Assembly: GCA_963573315.1 (NCBI GenBank)
Contig: OY752146.1
Coordinates: forward strand, 868,001 to 932,000
Direction of reading: 5' to 3'
Source of the DNA: Entomortierella parvispora
Taxonomy: Eukaryota; Mortierellomycota; Mortierellomycetes; Mortierellales; Mortierellaceae
DNA: 64,000 nucleotides
Below the pieces are notes generated by a model that saw only the letters and a list, made by a program, of their open reading frames with translations, was not told where the DNA came from and did no database searches. Positions 24,833 to 35,086 of this stretch are shown here, piece by piece (position 1 is the stretch's first letter; each line of letters starts with the position of its first letter). The translations under genes were made by a program, and so were the position numbers.

Positions 24833-26110
24833 TTACTTCCTGGCAAAAGTAACCTTCATCTTGTGCTCAGGCGCAATCTGGTAATCTGCCAATGCTGTCT
24901 TGGCCGCCGCAGAGTAGTATTCATTGTCGTATTCCACAAATGCAATCCCAGACTTTCCAGGAACTGTACGGACCTCCTTGAAGCCAGGGTACTGTTGAAA
25001 GAGTGACACCAATTGAGCTTCCGCAATGTCGTGGGGCAAGTTTTGCAAGAACAGGATGCTGTTTCGAGGAAGGTACTCGTCTGGAACCATGGGCACATTG
25101 GCTCCCGCACCAGCCGATCCCGGTACAGCACCTGGAGGAAGGCGACCTCCATGCATCGCCATTTGTTGTTGTTGTTGAAGCATTTGTTGCTGATGTTGTT
25201 CCGCCAACTTTTGTTGTTCCAGTGCCAATGCCTGCTTTTTGGCCAAAAGTCTTGCCTGGATTTTCTTTGGCTTGAAATCGTTTGCGAATTTTTCTGTAGA
25301 AATGAGCCAAGCAAGGAGAGGTATATAGGAGTACAGTTAGTTTCGACAATGAACCAACTATCCCTGAGAAAGTTCAGGATCTTTTTGATAGGATGATGTA
25401 CTAACCTTTCCTCAGAAGGCGCTCACTATGATGTTGCTCGAATGTGCCGTCCTTCTTGGCGTGAATATCAGACTTGTTTTTAGAGTATTGGATCACCTAT
25501 TCACGAAACAATGAAGAGGGTATCACAGTCAAAATCACGGACATTGGTATTGGTCGGTATCCCATTATGATCATCGACAAAAACACTGAGAGGTCCATTA
25601 ATGTACCATTGGTTTTCCGTAAAGAGGAAAGGATTGGACTTCTGACATAGCTTTTGTTGCTGTTTGACTGTCTTCAAAGATAACAAAAGCCTGACCACGC
25701 ATCCTGATGTTGGAATGAGCAACGATATCCAGAACTTCTCCATATTGTCCGAAGATTGCTTTGAGAGACTTTTTGAGAACTGTTGCGGTACGCCCATATC
25801 CAGAGTCAAGAAAAAGGAGGGACAAGGAAAAAGGAAAATAGAGGAGGTGGGGAAGGAAAAGGGATGCAGATGTTGTTAGTTGACGCGGTTCTGCACTGGG
25901 TAAATGTTTAAAGAGGCAAACGGGACGCCGCAGAGAGGGAGCTTTACCATCCAGCTTGATTTTTTCGTTCAGGTTTTTGATGTATAATGAAGGGCTGGCG
26001 TCGAGCGCAATCTCAGACGTGGCAGGCGATGCCTCGCCCTGAGCGACGTCTGGCTGGGCCATGGTCTCGTCCTGGTCAGGTCTTTGCTCGGTCATGGTTA
26101 CGTCCTCCAT
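24833..26110 (-). CDS. U1A/U2B''-type spliceosomal snRNP protein, two RRMs
   Basis: RNA-binding component of the U1 or U2 snRNP, binding the snRNA stem-loop through its first RRM. Exons: 25948-26110, 25607-25779, 25406-25496 and 24833-25293; 295 aa. RRM1 begins SLYIKNLNEKIKLD, continues LKKSLKAIFGQYGEVLDIVA and has RNP1 RMRGQAFVIF. KPMVIQYSKNKSDIHAKKDG matches the U1A/U2B'' C-terminal extension. A basic, glutamine-rich linker (FKPKKIQARLLAKKQALALE) leads to RRM2, with ILFLQNLPHDIAEAQLVSLF, GFKEVRTVPGKSGIAFVEY and the ending MKVTFARK. Which of U1A or U2B'' it is cannot be told; many fungi have one dual-purpose protein. It is divergent from the DEAD-box gene. Confidence 0.93.
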
Positions 26111-26543
26111 TGATGTAATCGCGTGGCGGTTCTGTGTGTGTGCGGGGGTGCTGGTACTTTTCAAGGGTGGTCAAGTTGGCCGGAGCTGTGAGTGTGTATT
26201 GTAGAGTGGCTAGTAGTGTTGGTCCTGGTCCTGGTCTTTTGGTCCTTGGTCAATAGTAGTCCGTGTCGAGGGCGCGGGGGTGGGGAGAGAATGGCGATGA
26301 TGTCTGCGATGATGCGATGCTGTTGTCCCTCTTGGTGGTGGCTTGGGGGGAACAGCGTGACTGCCCACTTTCTTTCTTCCTTCCTTGTTTGCTCGACTGT
26401 CCCCTTGGGAGCCCTTGTCCCTTTGTCCTCACACTCTTCCTCCTCCTCAACCTCCTCGGCCCTCTTCTTGTCCTCTTGTCTCCCTCTCTCAACAGTCATT
26501 CCCACATTCCTCATTCATCGGCATCCTGCAGCTAATCGTCCTT
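26111..26543. promoter_or_regulatory. Divergent promoter between the U1A-like and DEAD-box genes
   Basis: The two start codons lie 433 bp apart, head-to-head. The stretch is G-rich near the snRNP gene and pyrimidine-rich near the helicase gene. No TATA box is evident. The function is inferred from orientation alone. Confidence 0.45.
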
Positions 26544-28482
26544 ATGAATCGTCACGCAGCCAAGCAGTTGCAATGTGTTCGCGCTACTCTTGCTTGTCGC
26601 ACCCGTGGTCTTCTCCTGCCTCGTGCCTCGACCTTCCCAGCGGCCCTACTTCCTCGTTCACGTACACAAACATGCACGCAAGGTCCTTTCACAGCCTTTA
26701 CTAGGCACCTATCGTCCAAGTCATCTTCTGCTAAAGCATCATTTGAGGTGAATATCCAACAAAGAGAAACGATTTTTAAGCTTGCTGTTGGCCTGATCCA
26801 GCGATCCAGCCAGACACGGCTTGGAGCCACTCCATTCTGATAAATCTGTCAATCAATCTCTTTCGCAGTCATTAGGCGTCTTCCCACCTCTTGCAGCCAA
26901 TCTGAAGAACCGGATGTCGATCCAGGAACCCACTCTTCTTCAACAAACCTTTATACCACCCATTCTCCAGCATCAAGACGTCCTGATCCGCGACACAACA
27001 GGATCTGGAAAGACATTTGGCGTTTTACTCTCACTCTTGAACAAGCCCCGCGTAAAAGACGCCGCAGGCCGTCCAGGCATCACCTCTGTAGTCATTGTGC
27101 CAAATCAGGAATTGGCATTTCAACTCTTGTCCTGGACCAGGGATCTGTTCCCAACCTTGGACGATCCTGATCAGCTGAACAAACTCATTCAAGTCTTGGT
27201 TGTCCCCTCATCCTCGCCCACATCCTCACCTTCTGAGCCAGCACGGATATCAAAGCAAAAGAAACTTGCAGAGGAGGCCAAACAACTAGAGCGACTTTCG
27301 GCGGCATTGCCTCATGTCCTTGTGGCAACACCAAATCGTCTGTGGTCATTGATTGAGCAAGGGGTTTTGGATCTAAGTGGGATCGAAACTTTGGTCTTGG
27401 ACGAAGTAGACAATTTGATTCAGCTGCCGACCCGCTTTGCACACCAAAAGAAGATTATGAACAGGAGTCTGCACCCAACGACAGCTGAGCTGGCTGTTCG
27501 CGAAATTTTACGCTCTGCAAAGGCCGCAGGTCGGTACAAGGAGTCGACGGAGGCAGAGGCAACGGGATCAGAAGGAAACAATGGCAGCGAGGAAGTCTCT
27601 GTGACACCTTACAATCGTATTCAATTTGTGGTGGCATCCGCCACTATGAATCGACCTATCCGTCATTGGCTCGAAACTCAAGGCTGGATCCAGAACGCAG
27701 AGTGGGTGGATACCACCAAAAGCGTGGTTCTGCCCGAGGGAATCCGCCATCATTGCGTGATGGTAGGCATTGATTCTGTCCGAAACATGAAAAAGGAACC
27801 TAGCGTGCCTTGGAATGAAAGAGACGCTCACAACCAGACATCAGGACGAGTAGCAGGAGCTGACAACGATTGGCAGGCCACTGATCAGCAATGGAAAAAC
27901 GACAGCAAAGACCTGGATTGGAAGAAGAAGCAAATCTCGACCCTAAAGGTTCCTGGCGCACCCCAAGGTGATGGAATCGACGGTGACTCGGCCGCTATCC
28001 AAAAATTCAGAGATGATGACGATAGGATGTTGGAAGGTATTGCAATGGCGTGCATGCTGGATAAGGTGGAGAGCGCTTGCGTCTTTTTTTGCTCCCCTTT
28101 TAGTCTGCGCGAGATTGCCAATCGACTGGAGTTTGAGTTTGGGCTACCCGTAAAGCAGATCGATGGCGCTTTTGGTCAGAAGCAGCAGCAGTCTTTGGAG
28201 TCACAGCCTCCCACTAAAGTAGGGGATAGATTCAAGGGTATCTATGTGGCGCACGAATCCAATGCGCGTGGATTGGATCTTCCAGGACTATCGCATGTCT
28301 ACATAGTGGGTCTGCCAGCCGCCCCTTCGAGCTACTTGCATATGGCCGGAAGAACTGGTCGCATGGGTCAGAAGGGAACTGTGGTGACCATCCTGAGAGA
28401 TGACGACCATCTGGAGGATCGAGCACGCACCCTGTTCAACACGCTCAATGTATCTATCGAACCTTTTGAACATGTCGAATAA
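26544..28482 (+). CDS. DEAD-box RNA helicase, probably mitochondrial (MRH4/DDX28-like)
   Basis: ATP-dependent RNA helicase. Exons 26544-26747 and 26869-28482; 605 aa. The N-terminus (MNRHAAKQLQCVRATLACRT onward) is rich in Arg, Ser and Ala without acids, a typical matrix presequence. The splice joins KASFE to SLGVFPPLAANL, giving a normal Q-motif region. The motifs follow in order: Walker A DTTGSGKTFGVLL, VIVPNQELAFQL, LVATPNRL, motif II as VLDEVDNLI (DEVD instead of DEAD), motif III VASATM, ACVFFCSPFS, SNARGLDLPGLSHVYIVGLP and motif VI HMAGRTGRMGQKGTV. A long acidic, Trp-containing insert sits between the two RecA lobes. By analogy with fungal Mrh4 and animal DDX28 it may act in mitochondrial large-subunit assembly; this rests on the presequence and general similarity, so the ortholog name is tentative. 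Confidence 0.88.
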
Positions 28483-28755
28483 ACATTGCTTATAGGAAAA
28501 CTGGTCGTCTTACAACATAGTTGGGCTGGTTGACTGACCAGTTAATAAAGTGAGCACAAGCTAATCACGACTGGTCGAGCTTGGTCGAATGCTCACAGAA
28601 CAACCGGTCGAAACCAATCAAACCTGCTGCTGGGCGTGCATGCAGGGGGTCGTTCCGCATCCAAAGGGGCCAGCTTGGGGCACCGACAGTGCCTGGGAGG
28701 TTCTTGAAGCATTGCTTCTCATGCGCGTTGTTTTACACCTGGACCCACTCTTCTG
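28483..28755. other. Left border of accessory island with GGTCG repeats
   Basis: Gene-free stretch between the DEAD-box stop codon and the last readable part of the primase-helicase remnant. It holds GGTCG at 28503 and GGTCGA at 28573, 28583 and 28606, and a small inverted repeat (CTGGT-6 nt-ACCAG, about 28526-28541). Confidence 0.5.
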
Positions 28756-31128
28756 TCACGATCCTGTGCTCTTGGATATCGTACGTCCACATGAGCGCGA
28801 ACTTGTGCACCGACGCTCGCTGTGCCGCACCGAGGTCTCTGACGCCAGACGACAGTTCCTCAAACTGGTCTGCAGCGCTGATGCACCCGCGGTCCGCCGA
28901 TGCATGGTGGCTGTGATCTCATCCTCCTTCTCCTTCAAGTTGTCGACGATGGGATCGTCTTCGTCGAGCTGGTTGCTCCGACCTGTCACAAGACAGCCAG
29001 CTTGAGTCAATTGCAAAATTAGTCGCGACTGGAAATTGTTCATCGAGGGGTGCTTCAATGCTGTAATATGGCAGCACATGCGATGGTACAAGTCATCAGG
29101 AAGCTCTGAGTTGGTGTTGTCGTCAAACCCAAACTTCAACGTGGGACTCAAGAAGGTCACGCCCTGACAAGATCGACCTGGTTGCAGAGCCACTCCTTGA
29201 TCTCGGGGACTGTGGTTGGGAAGATTGTTGGTCACAGGTCCACAAACACCCAATAGGTCTTGGATTTAACGTGTGGCACGCGTCGCAACATCCGCATGCT
29301 GATTTCGACGTCCACTTGACTGTGTGTGCTGAACAGCCCCATCACGTAGTCCACATGGTCTTGGAGGTTGCAGTCCACTCCAACGCTGACGGTCGGCGTG
29401 TGGATGAAGTAGTCGAGGTCCGCCGTTATGGCGTTGAAGTTCTTGCCGATGTCCTTCTTCACGCTCTCAGGCTTGTTCTTGGTCACACAGACGCCCTTGA
29501 AGCCGGCTTTCTCGAACATAGCATGTACAGCCTCTGTGTTGGTCGCGCTCATCGAGCTGGAGATCCATAGTCTCTTGCCGGCCCGGAGCACCTCCTATGC
29601 TTCTGCGACCAGCTTCATCTTGGACTCGAACAGCACAACCTTGTCCTCTTTCTGCTGCAGGAACGTGTTGTTGATGATCACGAAGTCACCACGGAGGCTC
29701 TTCATGATTCCAACCTCCTCTTCGCACAGGTCTGCATCGAGACAGATCACTCGAGTCGTCCGTTCGATGAATCGTCCGAAAACCCGGAGGTGCAGGCTGT
29801 GCATGTTGCCCATTGTGTTGTCGCTTCACATCTGCTTGATCAATGAGCTGACCTCGTCCAGGATTAGGATCGTACTCTCGTCGCAATAGACCTTCAAATC
29901 GAGCTTATACAACGTCTCGGCCTGCACCACAAGTCGATTACACGATTACAGTCGATCCTGCCTGGAAGGTTCTGGTAGTTCTCGCGCTTCCACCATGTCT
30001 GCGAGTGTGCGACGGCACGACACAGCGACAAATTGGGATTTTGGGTTGGCCTTGACCAGGGCCTCTGTGAACACAGTCTTGCCGCCGCCTGTGTCGCAGC
30101 GAATCAGCAAGCTAGGGCCTGTAGTTCTGGGATGGTCATCTGACACTATCTAAGCTTCAAGAGTCCCGGCATCAGGTGGGCGGTGCGTCAGGAAACGAGC
30201 ATCGTCATGATGCCTACGTGTGGGAGTCTGCGAGTCGTTGGAGCGACTGCTGCTGCCTCAGTTTTAACCGCCAGGCCTAGATCTTGCCTGAACAGCTCGA
30301 CACCCTCTCGGTCCACAGACCGATGGCAGTGCAAGAAAATGGCGCCCGACTCTGCAAGTTGCAGACACGCATTGACCTACGCATTGTCCCTTTTGTGCTT
30401 TCGTTTGCAGACAACACAGTCGCCTGGCTCTTTGCGCTGCAGCTTGAAAATCATAGCGCGGTTGGCAACACACTACTGCATCTCGAAGAACTGTGCCGCT
30501 TGTGGAGTCTGCTTGAACTTGGCTCACACTGCACGAAGATGTGTTTGGGCAGACTTGACTGGACAGCGATAACCTGTCAGGACTTTGGCGATGCTGTGGA
30601 CAAGGATCGAAGAACTGGCAAGGTTGTGGTCTCCTTGTCGTTGGGCGCCTTGATGCAATCTGGATCGACGTTGCTGATCAGGAAATCGTGATCCTCAGCA
30701 GCCATGGACGGCTCGTGCCACTGGGCTCGCTGTAGCGGGCGGGTTGCGTCTTTGGTCTTGTGGCTCCCAAGGATCCGCATGAGTCGGTTCTTGCTGTAGA
30801 CGCCCATGTCGATGTGCTCGAGTAGTGCAGAGTCTGTGTTTGAGTTGTCAGCAAGCCAGGCCACGCGGAGAGCCTGCACAAAGCCTTTCATATGACGATT
30901 GTTGTTCTCAAACACCTGGCTCGGGTGCAGAGACACCTTCTTAGAGCTGGATGCGCTCAGCACGCGGCAGTGCTGGCTGGGCAGAGGCTCTTCCTTGGAC
31001 CGCACGTCCAGAAACGCGGCGAACACCTGTTGCTCCATCACTGTAATTTGGGTTGGGTCTGCTGGAGTTTCAAGCACCCAATCGATGTCCTGCAGACCTG
31101 GCCTTGGCGGACCTGCTCGAAAAAACAT
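28756..31128 (-). pseudogene. Decayed primase-helicase (UL52-type primase, Zn knuckle, origin-binding-type helicase)
   Basis: Remnant of a replication gene of the type carried by eukaryotic mobile elements. Reading from 31128 downward, the first 183 codons contain VYSKNRLMRILGSHK, the nucleotide-binding signature of the PrimPol/UL52 archaeo-eukaryotic primase family. A CVVCKRKH...FLHCHR zinc-knuckle pattern follows (about 30320-30420), as in UL52-type primases. Then comes a superfamily-2 helicase of the Herpes_ori_bp type: Walker A CDTGGGKT near 30085, DExx box LDEVSSLI near 29850, and motifs WISSSMSATN and HTPTVSVGVD (29300-29580). Internal stops in the apparent frames lie at 30524-30526 (TGA), 30473-30475 (TAG), 30377-30379 (TAG), 29826-29828 (TGA), 29595-29597 (TAG) and 29232-29234 (TGA). 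At least one frameshift lies near 30630. The gene is not functional as it stands. Similarity to herpesvirus families is at domain level only; this is a fungal copy. Confidence 0.75.
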
Positions 31129-31275
31129 CGATTTTCTTCAGAAACATCACGTGACGATGAGTGTTGAGAGTTGTTGACGCGAGTGCTCGACACCATCAAC
31201 AAAAGAAATGGGAAAGATTCACTACTTTCCTTCTCCCATTCACACACCCCGCTTTTCCTCTATAACCACTCCTTC
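31129..31275. promoter_or_regulatory. Short head-to-head promoter between primase-helicase and CRN genes
   Basis: Only 147 bp separate the two start codons. It contains a palindromic CACGTG at 31147-31152 and a pyrimidine-rich run just before the CRN start. A shared bidirectional promoter is inferred. Confidence 0.4.
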
Positions 31276-34200
31276 ATGGCGACAGACACACTCACATTCT
31301 TCTGCCTCATCAGCGGTGAGCTACTATCAGCCCCATTCCCTGTCGAAATATCGTCGGGTAAAACAGTTGAAGCACTCAAGAAAGCGATCATAAGAGAGAA
31401 GCCAAAATCGTTCGAGCAGATTGAAGCCAACAACTTGGTGCTCTGGCACGTGGAGATTCCTGACGATGGCAACATTCCTACGCTCGAGTCTGTGGATAAG
31501 AAGATACTTAGGATGACTACCGAGCTCTCCAAAGCCTTTGGCACTGAATTGCCCGAGGACACTATCCACATCATTGTTGAGCGACCCAAAGGTATGCCTG
31601 GGGTTTGCTAGAAGGGCGCGTGTGAGTTTAGTCGGTGGCTAGATTGCAGAGTAGCTTTCTAAGAAAAACTTCTGCATTCTGGCCACTGTGGCCTGAGCGC
31701 GCTTACTAGTCAACGTCAATCTTATTGAAAAGTAATTTGGGCTCTTTCAGGTAGTCAACTACCACCAGTGCTAATGTAATGTCCATTAATTCAACTTCAT
31801 GTTTTCTTTTTCTTCTATAGCCAAGAAAAGAGACTACGAGGAAGATGAGGAGATGAGTGAGTAATCTGTTTACGCGGATATCTTATAATAATACATTTAT
31901 TGATATTTATATAATTGCTGTTTACTCTTATTAGACGAGTCGCCATCCAAGCGACCAAGACTTGTCCGACACACTTGTGAGCATTGGCTCAAAAAACTTC
32001 ATTCAACCGTGGCGATTGGCACTATTCCCGAACTGTATCCTGACAACTTGCAGAATAGGGCTGGTCGGTTTCGCAAGGCAATGTCTCGGGTGCCATTTAG
32101 TGGTGCAGATTTTGTGGATTTGCGCCTCAACGAGCAGCCTAGCGACATGGGCGAGACACTCACCAAGCTATGCAAATTCAACTTGGTGCATGTGATTTTT
32201 GCGGTATCAGGCGCTGGAAAAACTCGATCTATTTTCGATGTGGCAATGCGGGAGAGGAGTTCCGTGTTCTTGATGTATATTGAATGCAACAATGCAAGTC
32301 CTTTGATGAGTGGAGACGAGCCAACAGGGGACCGAAACTTCATGAGATTATACCTGAGGATGAGACATATGGAACGGACGATCGGATTATCTACAAAGAA
32401 TGGCCAGGCAGAGGCTGATCGACTTATTGCTCTGGAATTCACTTCTCGAATCTTTCATCTCGCACTGATGTTTGAAAGGAAGAAGGACCTCACTCCCAGA
32501 GATTATCTACTCTCTCAACTTAACAATGGACAACAGTCCATCACAGAGATCAGTAATTGCTTAGACGAGTTGGACTGCGATACCTTAAGAACACTCTTTG
32601 AAAAGGCTTACGCTCGGCTGCAGGTATAGAATCCTAATAATTTTCATGCTACATATGACAAAATAACCGAATTATTTCTGTGGTGTTTAGACCTCGGTAG
32701 CAAATTTCCAGTTTGCCATTGCGATTGACGAAGCCACTGTCGGTAGCGACCTCTTTGATGGACAATTTAAGAACTACAAGGATCACGGAAGAGGCATTCT
32801 TACGCCGATGTTGGAACATATCTCACGATACCCAATTCCTGTACTTATTGCTGGCACCTCATTTACCCTCCAACATGGTCAGAAAATTAAGAGCGATATT
32901 GGCAAGGGGGTGTCCGAGAACTTCATTTCAGATTATAAGCCACTGTCGATGGCTAAGGTCGAAGCTTACATACAGAAGTACTTAGACTTCTCGGACTGTG
33001 ACTTGACCGCGATTGAAGAGTGGAAATACCTTGCCGGCCGTCCTCGTCTAGCTTCTCGGTTATTACTGGAGATTGTGAAAGCAGAGAACAATTATGGGAA
33101 GTCTCAAACGAAGCAGTGGATATTGGAAAAAGCAGTTTCAACAACTCTGACGGCTGTTCAAAGGCGGTTGACAACCCTTCTCCAAGATTTGGCTGAAAAA
33201 TGCATCGACTCGAAGGATCCTTTGGACAGTCCCATGAGAAGCATTTTGGAGGACCTCTTCATCTCATGCCGGTATGTGCTGCATTAATTCTTATTATAGC
33301 ATTTCGTTTCACGAAGTATGGAAGACTGACTGCCAGTTTAATATCCAGATTTTTTGGGGGATCTGCTCGATTAGGAGAAGTTGATGATGATAGGACCCGT
33401 CTTGTGAATTGCGGTATTGCCTTTGTGCAGACTTCGCCAAACGGATTATTCATCAAGGTCGACGAACTCTTGGCGGTCAGGACAGTCGTTTCAGCGCTTA
33501 GTCCCCGGTACTTCCAACCTAGTACAACGCTCATTCTCAATCTGCTCGACAAATTGGCTGCATCCTCCATGGCTCTCGACACATCTAAAGGCAAAGCATG
33601 GGAATATCTTGTCATGTCCAGATTATTGGACTACGATGGCATGAGTGTCTCCAAGCTTATTCATATCTTTTACAGTGACAACCAAATACTGACCATGACG
33701 CGTGAAGGTATTTTTGATGGTATTTATGATATTTGAGTCATATACTATGTATTTTCTGTAGTTTGTTAACGTGATAGTTTTGTTCACATCTCCTAGCACA
33801 AGGCAACACTTTGACTCCAACAGCACTGCCGGGATGAACACAAGATGCTGTTTTCAAAGCAAGGTCCTTTGGGGATGCAGACATGTTCAGTCAGCTGCAC
33901 AACGTTCCTCATAGTGATGATGTGGATATTATCCACTTTTTGCTGGAGGATCCGAAACGCCGGGACTATATTCTTCAGCCAGCCAATATCATGCGTCCTG
34001 ATGGTGTTTACATTGGATTCTTTAATGATCGCCCTATTAGACAATACTGGACCCTACTCTTAAGTGCAAAGTTTTTCAGCTCAGCAATGTCAAGTTCAGA
34101 GACGATCGAAAACGACAAAAAATCCACAGAATGGGCCTTGGCCTACCACACCAAAGCAGGAACCGTTAATAGCCAGAAGCTGGTTGACAAACTACAGGGA

Positions 34201-34569
34201 CTATGGGGTTATATTGGCCACCAAGGCTCTCTTCGCATTCATTTCGTGATGCCAGGTCTGAGTCCAAGTATTGATGGATCGGATCGAGGTGGATGTCGAG
34301 TAGAAGGCAATGATGTTGTTATGTACATTGAACAACCCATGCTGGAAACGTTATTTCAATCCGTACCCAGAGCTGCCAATCGACTGAATTTGCTACTGGC
34401 TAAGTGCTGAAATCATCTGCAAAAGCACCATCTCGACGACAGCCAGGTCAAAGATATTCTGGCGAATTTGCCTTATCGTTCGTACGATGACCTTGTTCAA
34501 AAGGTTCCTAAGATGGATTTCTTTCCATACCAAAATTCTCGGGCGGAAAAAAGGCGTCGACTCTTATAA
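31276..34569 (+). CDS. Crinkler (CRN) family effector with two in-frame TGA codons
   Basis: Secreted or host-targeted effector family of oomycetes and early-diverging fungi. Modelled exons: 31276-31591, 31821-31856, 31935-32623, 32691-33271, 33325-33707 and 33797-34569 (925 codons). Exon 1 is the ubiquitin-like CRN header: TLTFFCLISGELL, LVLWHVEIP, closing with HIIVERP, the counterpart of the HVLVxxP boundary. A KKRDYEEDEE linker follows. Next is a P-loop NTPase: VSGAGKT (about residue 207) and Walker B AIAIDEA (about 355). The C-terminal part looks like a PD-(D/E)XK nuclease: GKAWEYLVMSRLL, then MRPDGVYIG and YWTLLLSAKFF (about 733-755). In-frame TGA codons lie at 33835-33837 and 34408-34410, yet the frame stays open after each, ending in a basic AEKRRRLL. 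The first TGA could be spliced out if an acceptor at 33843 is used; the second cannot easily be. It is therefore either a recent pseudogene or ends early at 34410. Confidence 0.85.
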
Positions 34570-35086
34570 ACGCATTGGGCTTGTTCATGGTGTGTGTATA
34601 CATAGCACTAACAACGACAGAGAAATAAATGACAGCTCTATTCCAATGAAAAAGTATGGCATTATCATTGACGCCTTTTACTGGTTTCTGTGGAGTGCAC
34701 CATTCATCAGTCGCAAGAGTCGTCCAAGGACCGCCTCAAGTACAGGATTCGAGACTGAAGAACATCGTCAACTACAACATGGACACTTGGAAAGCCGAAG
34801 CCGAGGCTGTGTTGGGGCAGATTGTGTGGCTCATGAGAAAATGCACTCAGAAATCCCAGTGCGCGAGCTCAGGACCAAAAAAAACAGAAGATCATCGTAG
34901 CTGAGCAGTCTGCAAGCAAGATGCTGCGTGTGTAGCTAAAAAAAACCAGGTTTTCTTGAACCATAGTTGTATTTCTAGCCGTTCTGTAACAAATATGCCA
35001 AAAAAATGCCGAAAAGTCTCAATAATTTTATTTGAAGGGCAGCACAATATGAACATGCCGGTTCTTGAAATTCCAATGGGATTCGA
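34570..35086. other. Right part of accessory island, no clear gene
   Basis: AT-rich DNA between the CRN frame end and the ankyrin/coiled-coil gene stop. Apart from the small frame at 34656-34904 I see nothing defined here, and no terminal inverted repeat matching the left side. Confidence 0.5.
34656..34904 (+). pseudogene. Unrecognised ORF remnant downstream of the CRN gene
   Basis: An 82-codon frame with coding-like composition (RLKNIVNYNMDTWKAEAEAV, LGQIVWLMRKCTQ). The segment before it reads better in another frame, which suggests a decayed coding sequence. No family is recognised. It could be a third cargo gene of the island or part of a transposon. Confidence 0.25.

Noticed and set aside
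26748..26840. Continuation of the DEAD-box first exon past 26747
   Set aside because: It hits a stop, while a splice at 26748/26868 gives the standard Q-motif region in frame.
28516..34969. Shared octamer CATAGTTG at 28516-28523 and 34962-34969 as an 8-bp target-site duplication bounding the island
   Set aside because: No matching terminal inverted repeats are present, and one shared octamer between two borders of a few hundred bases is expected by chance.
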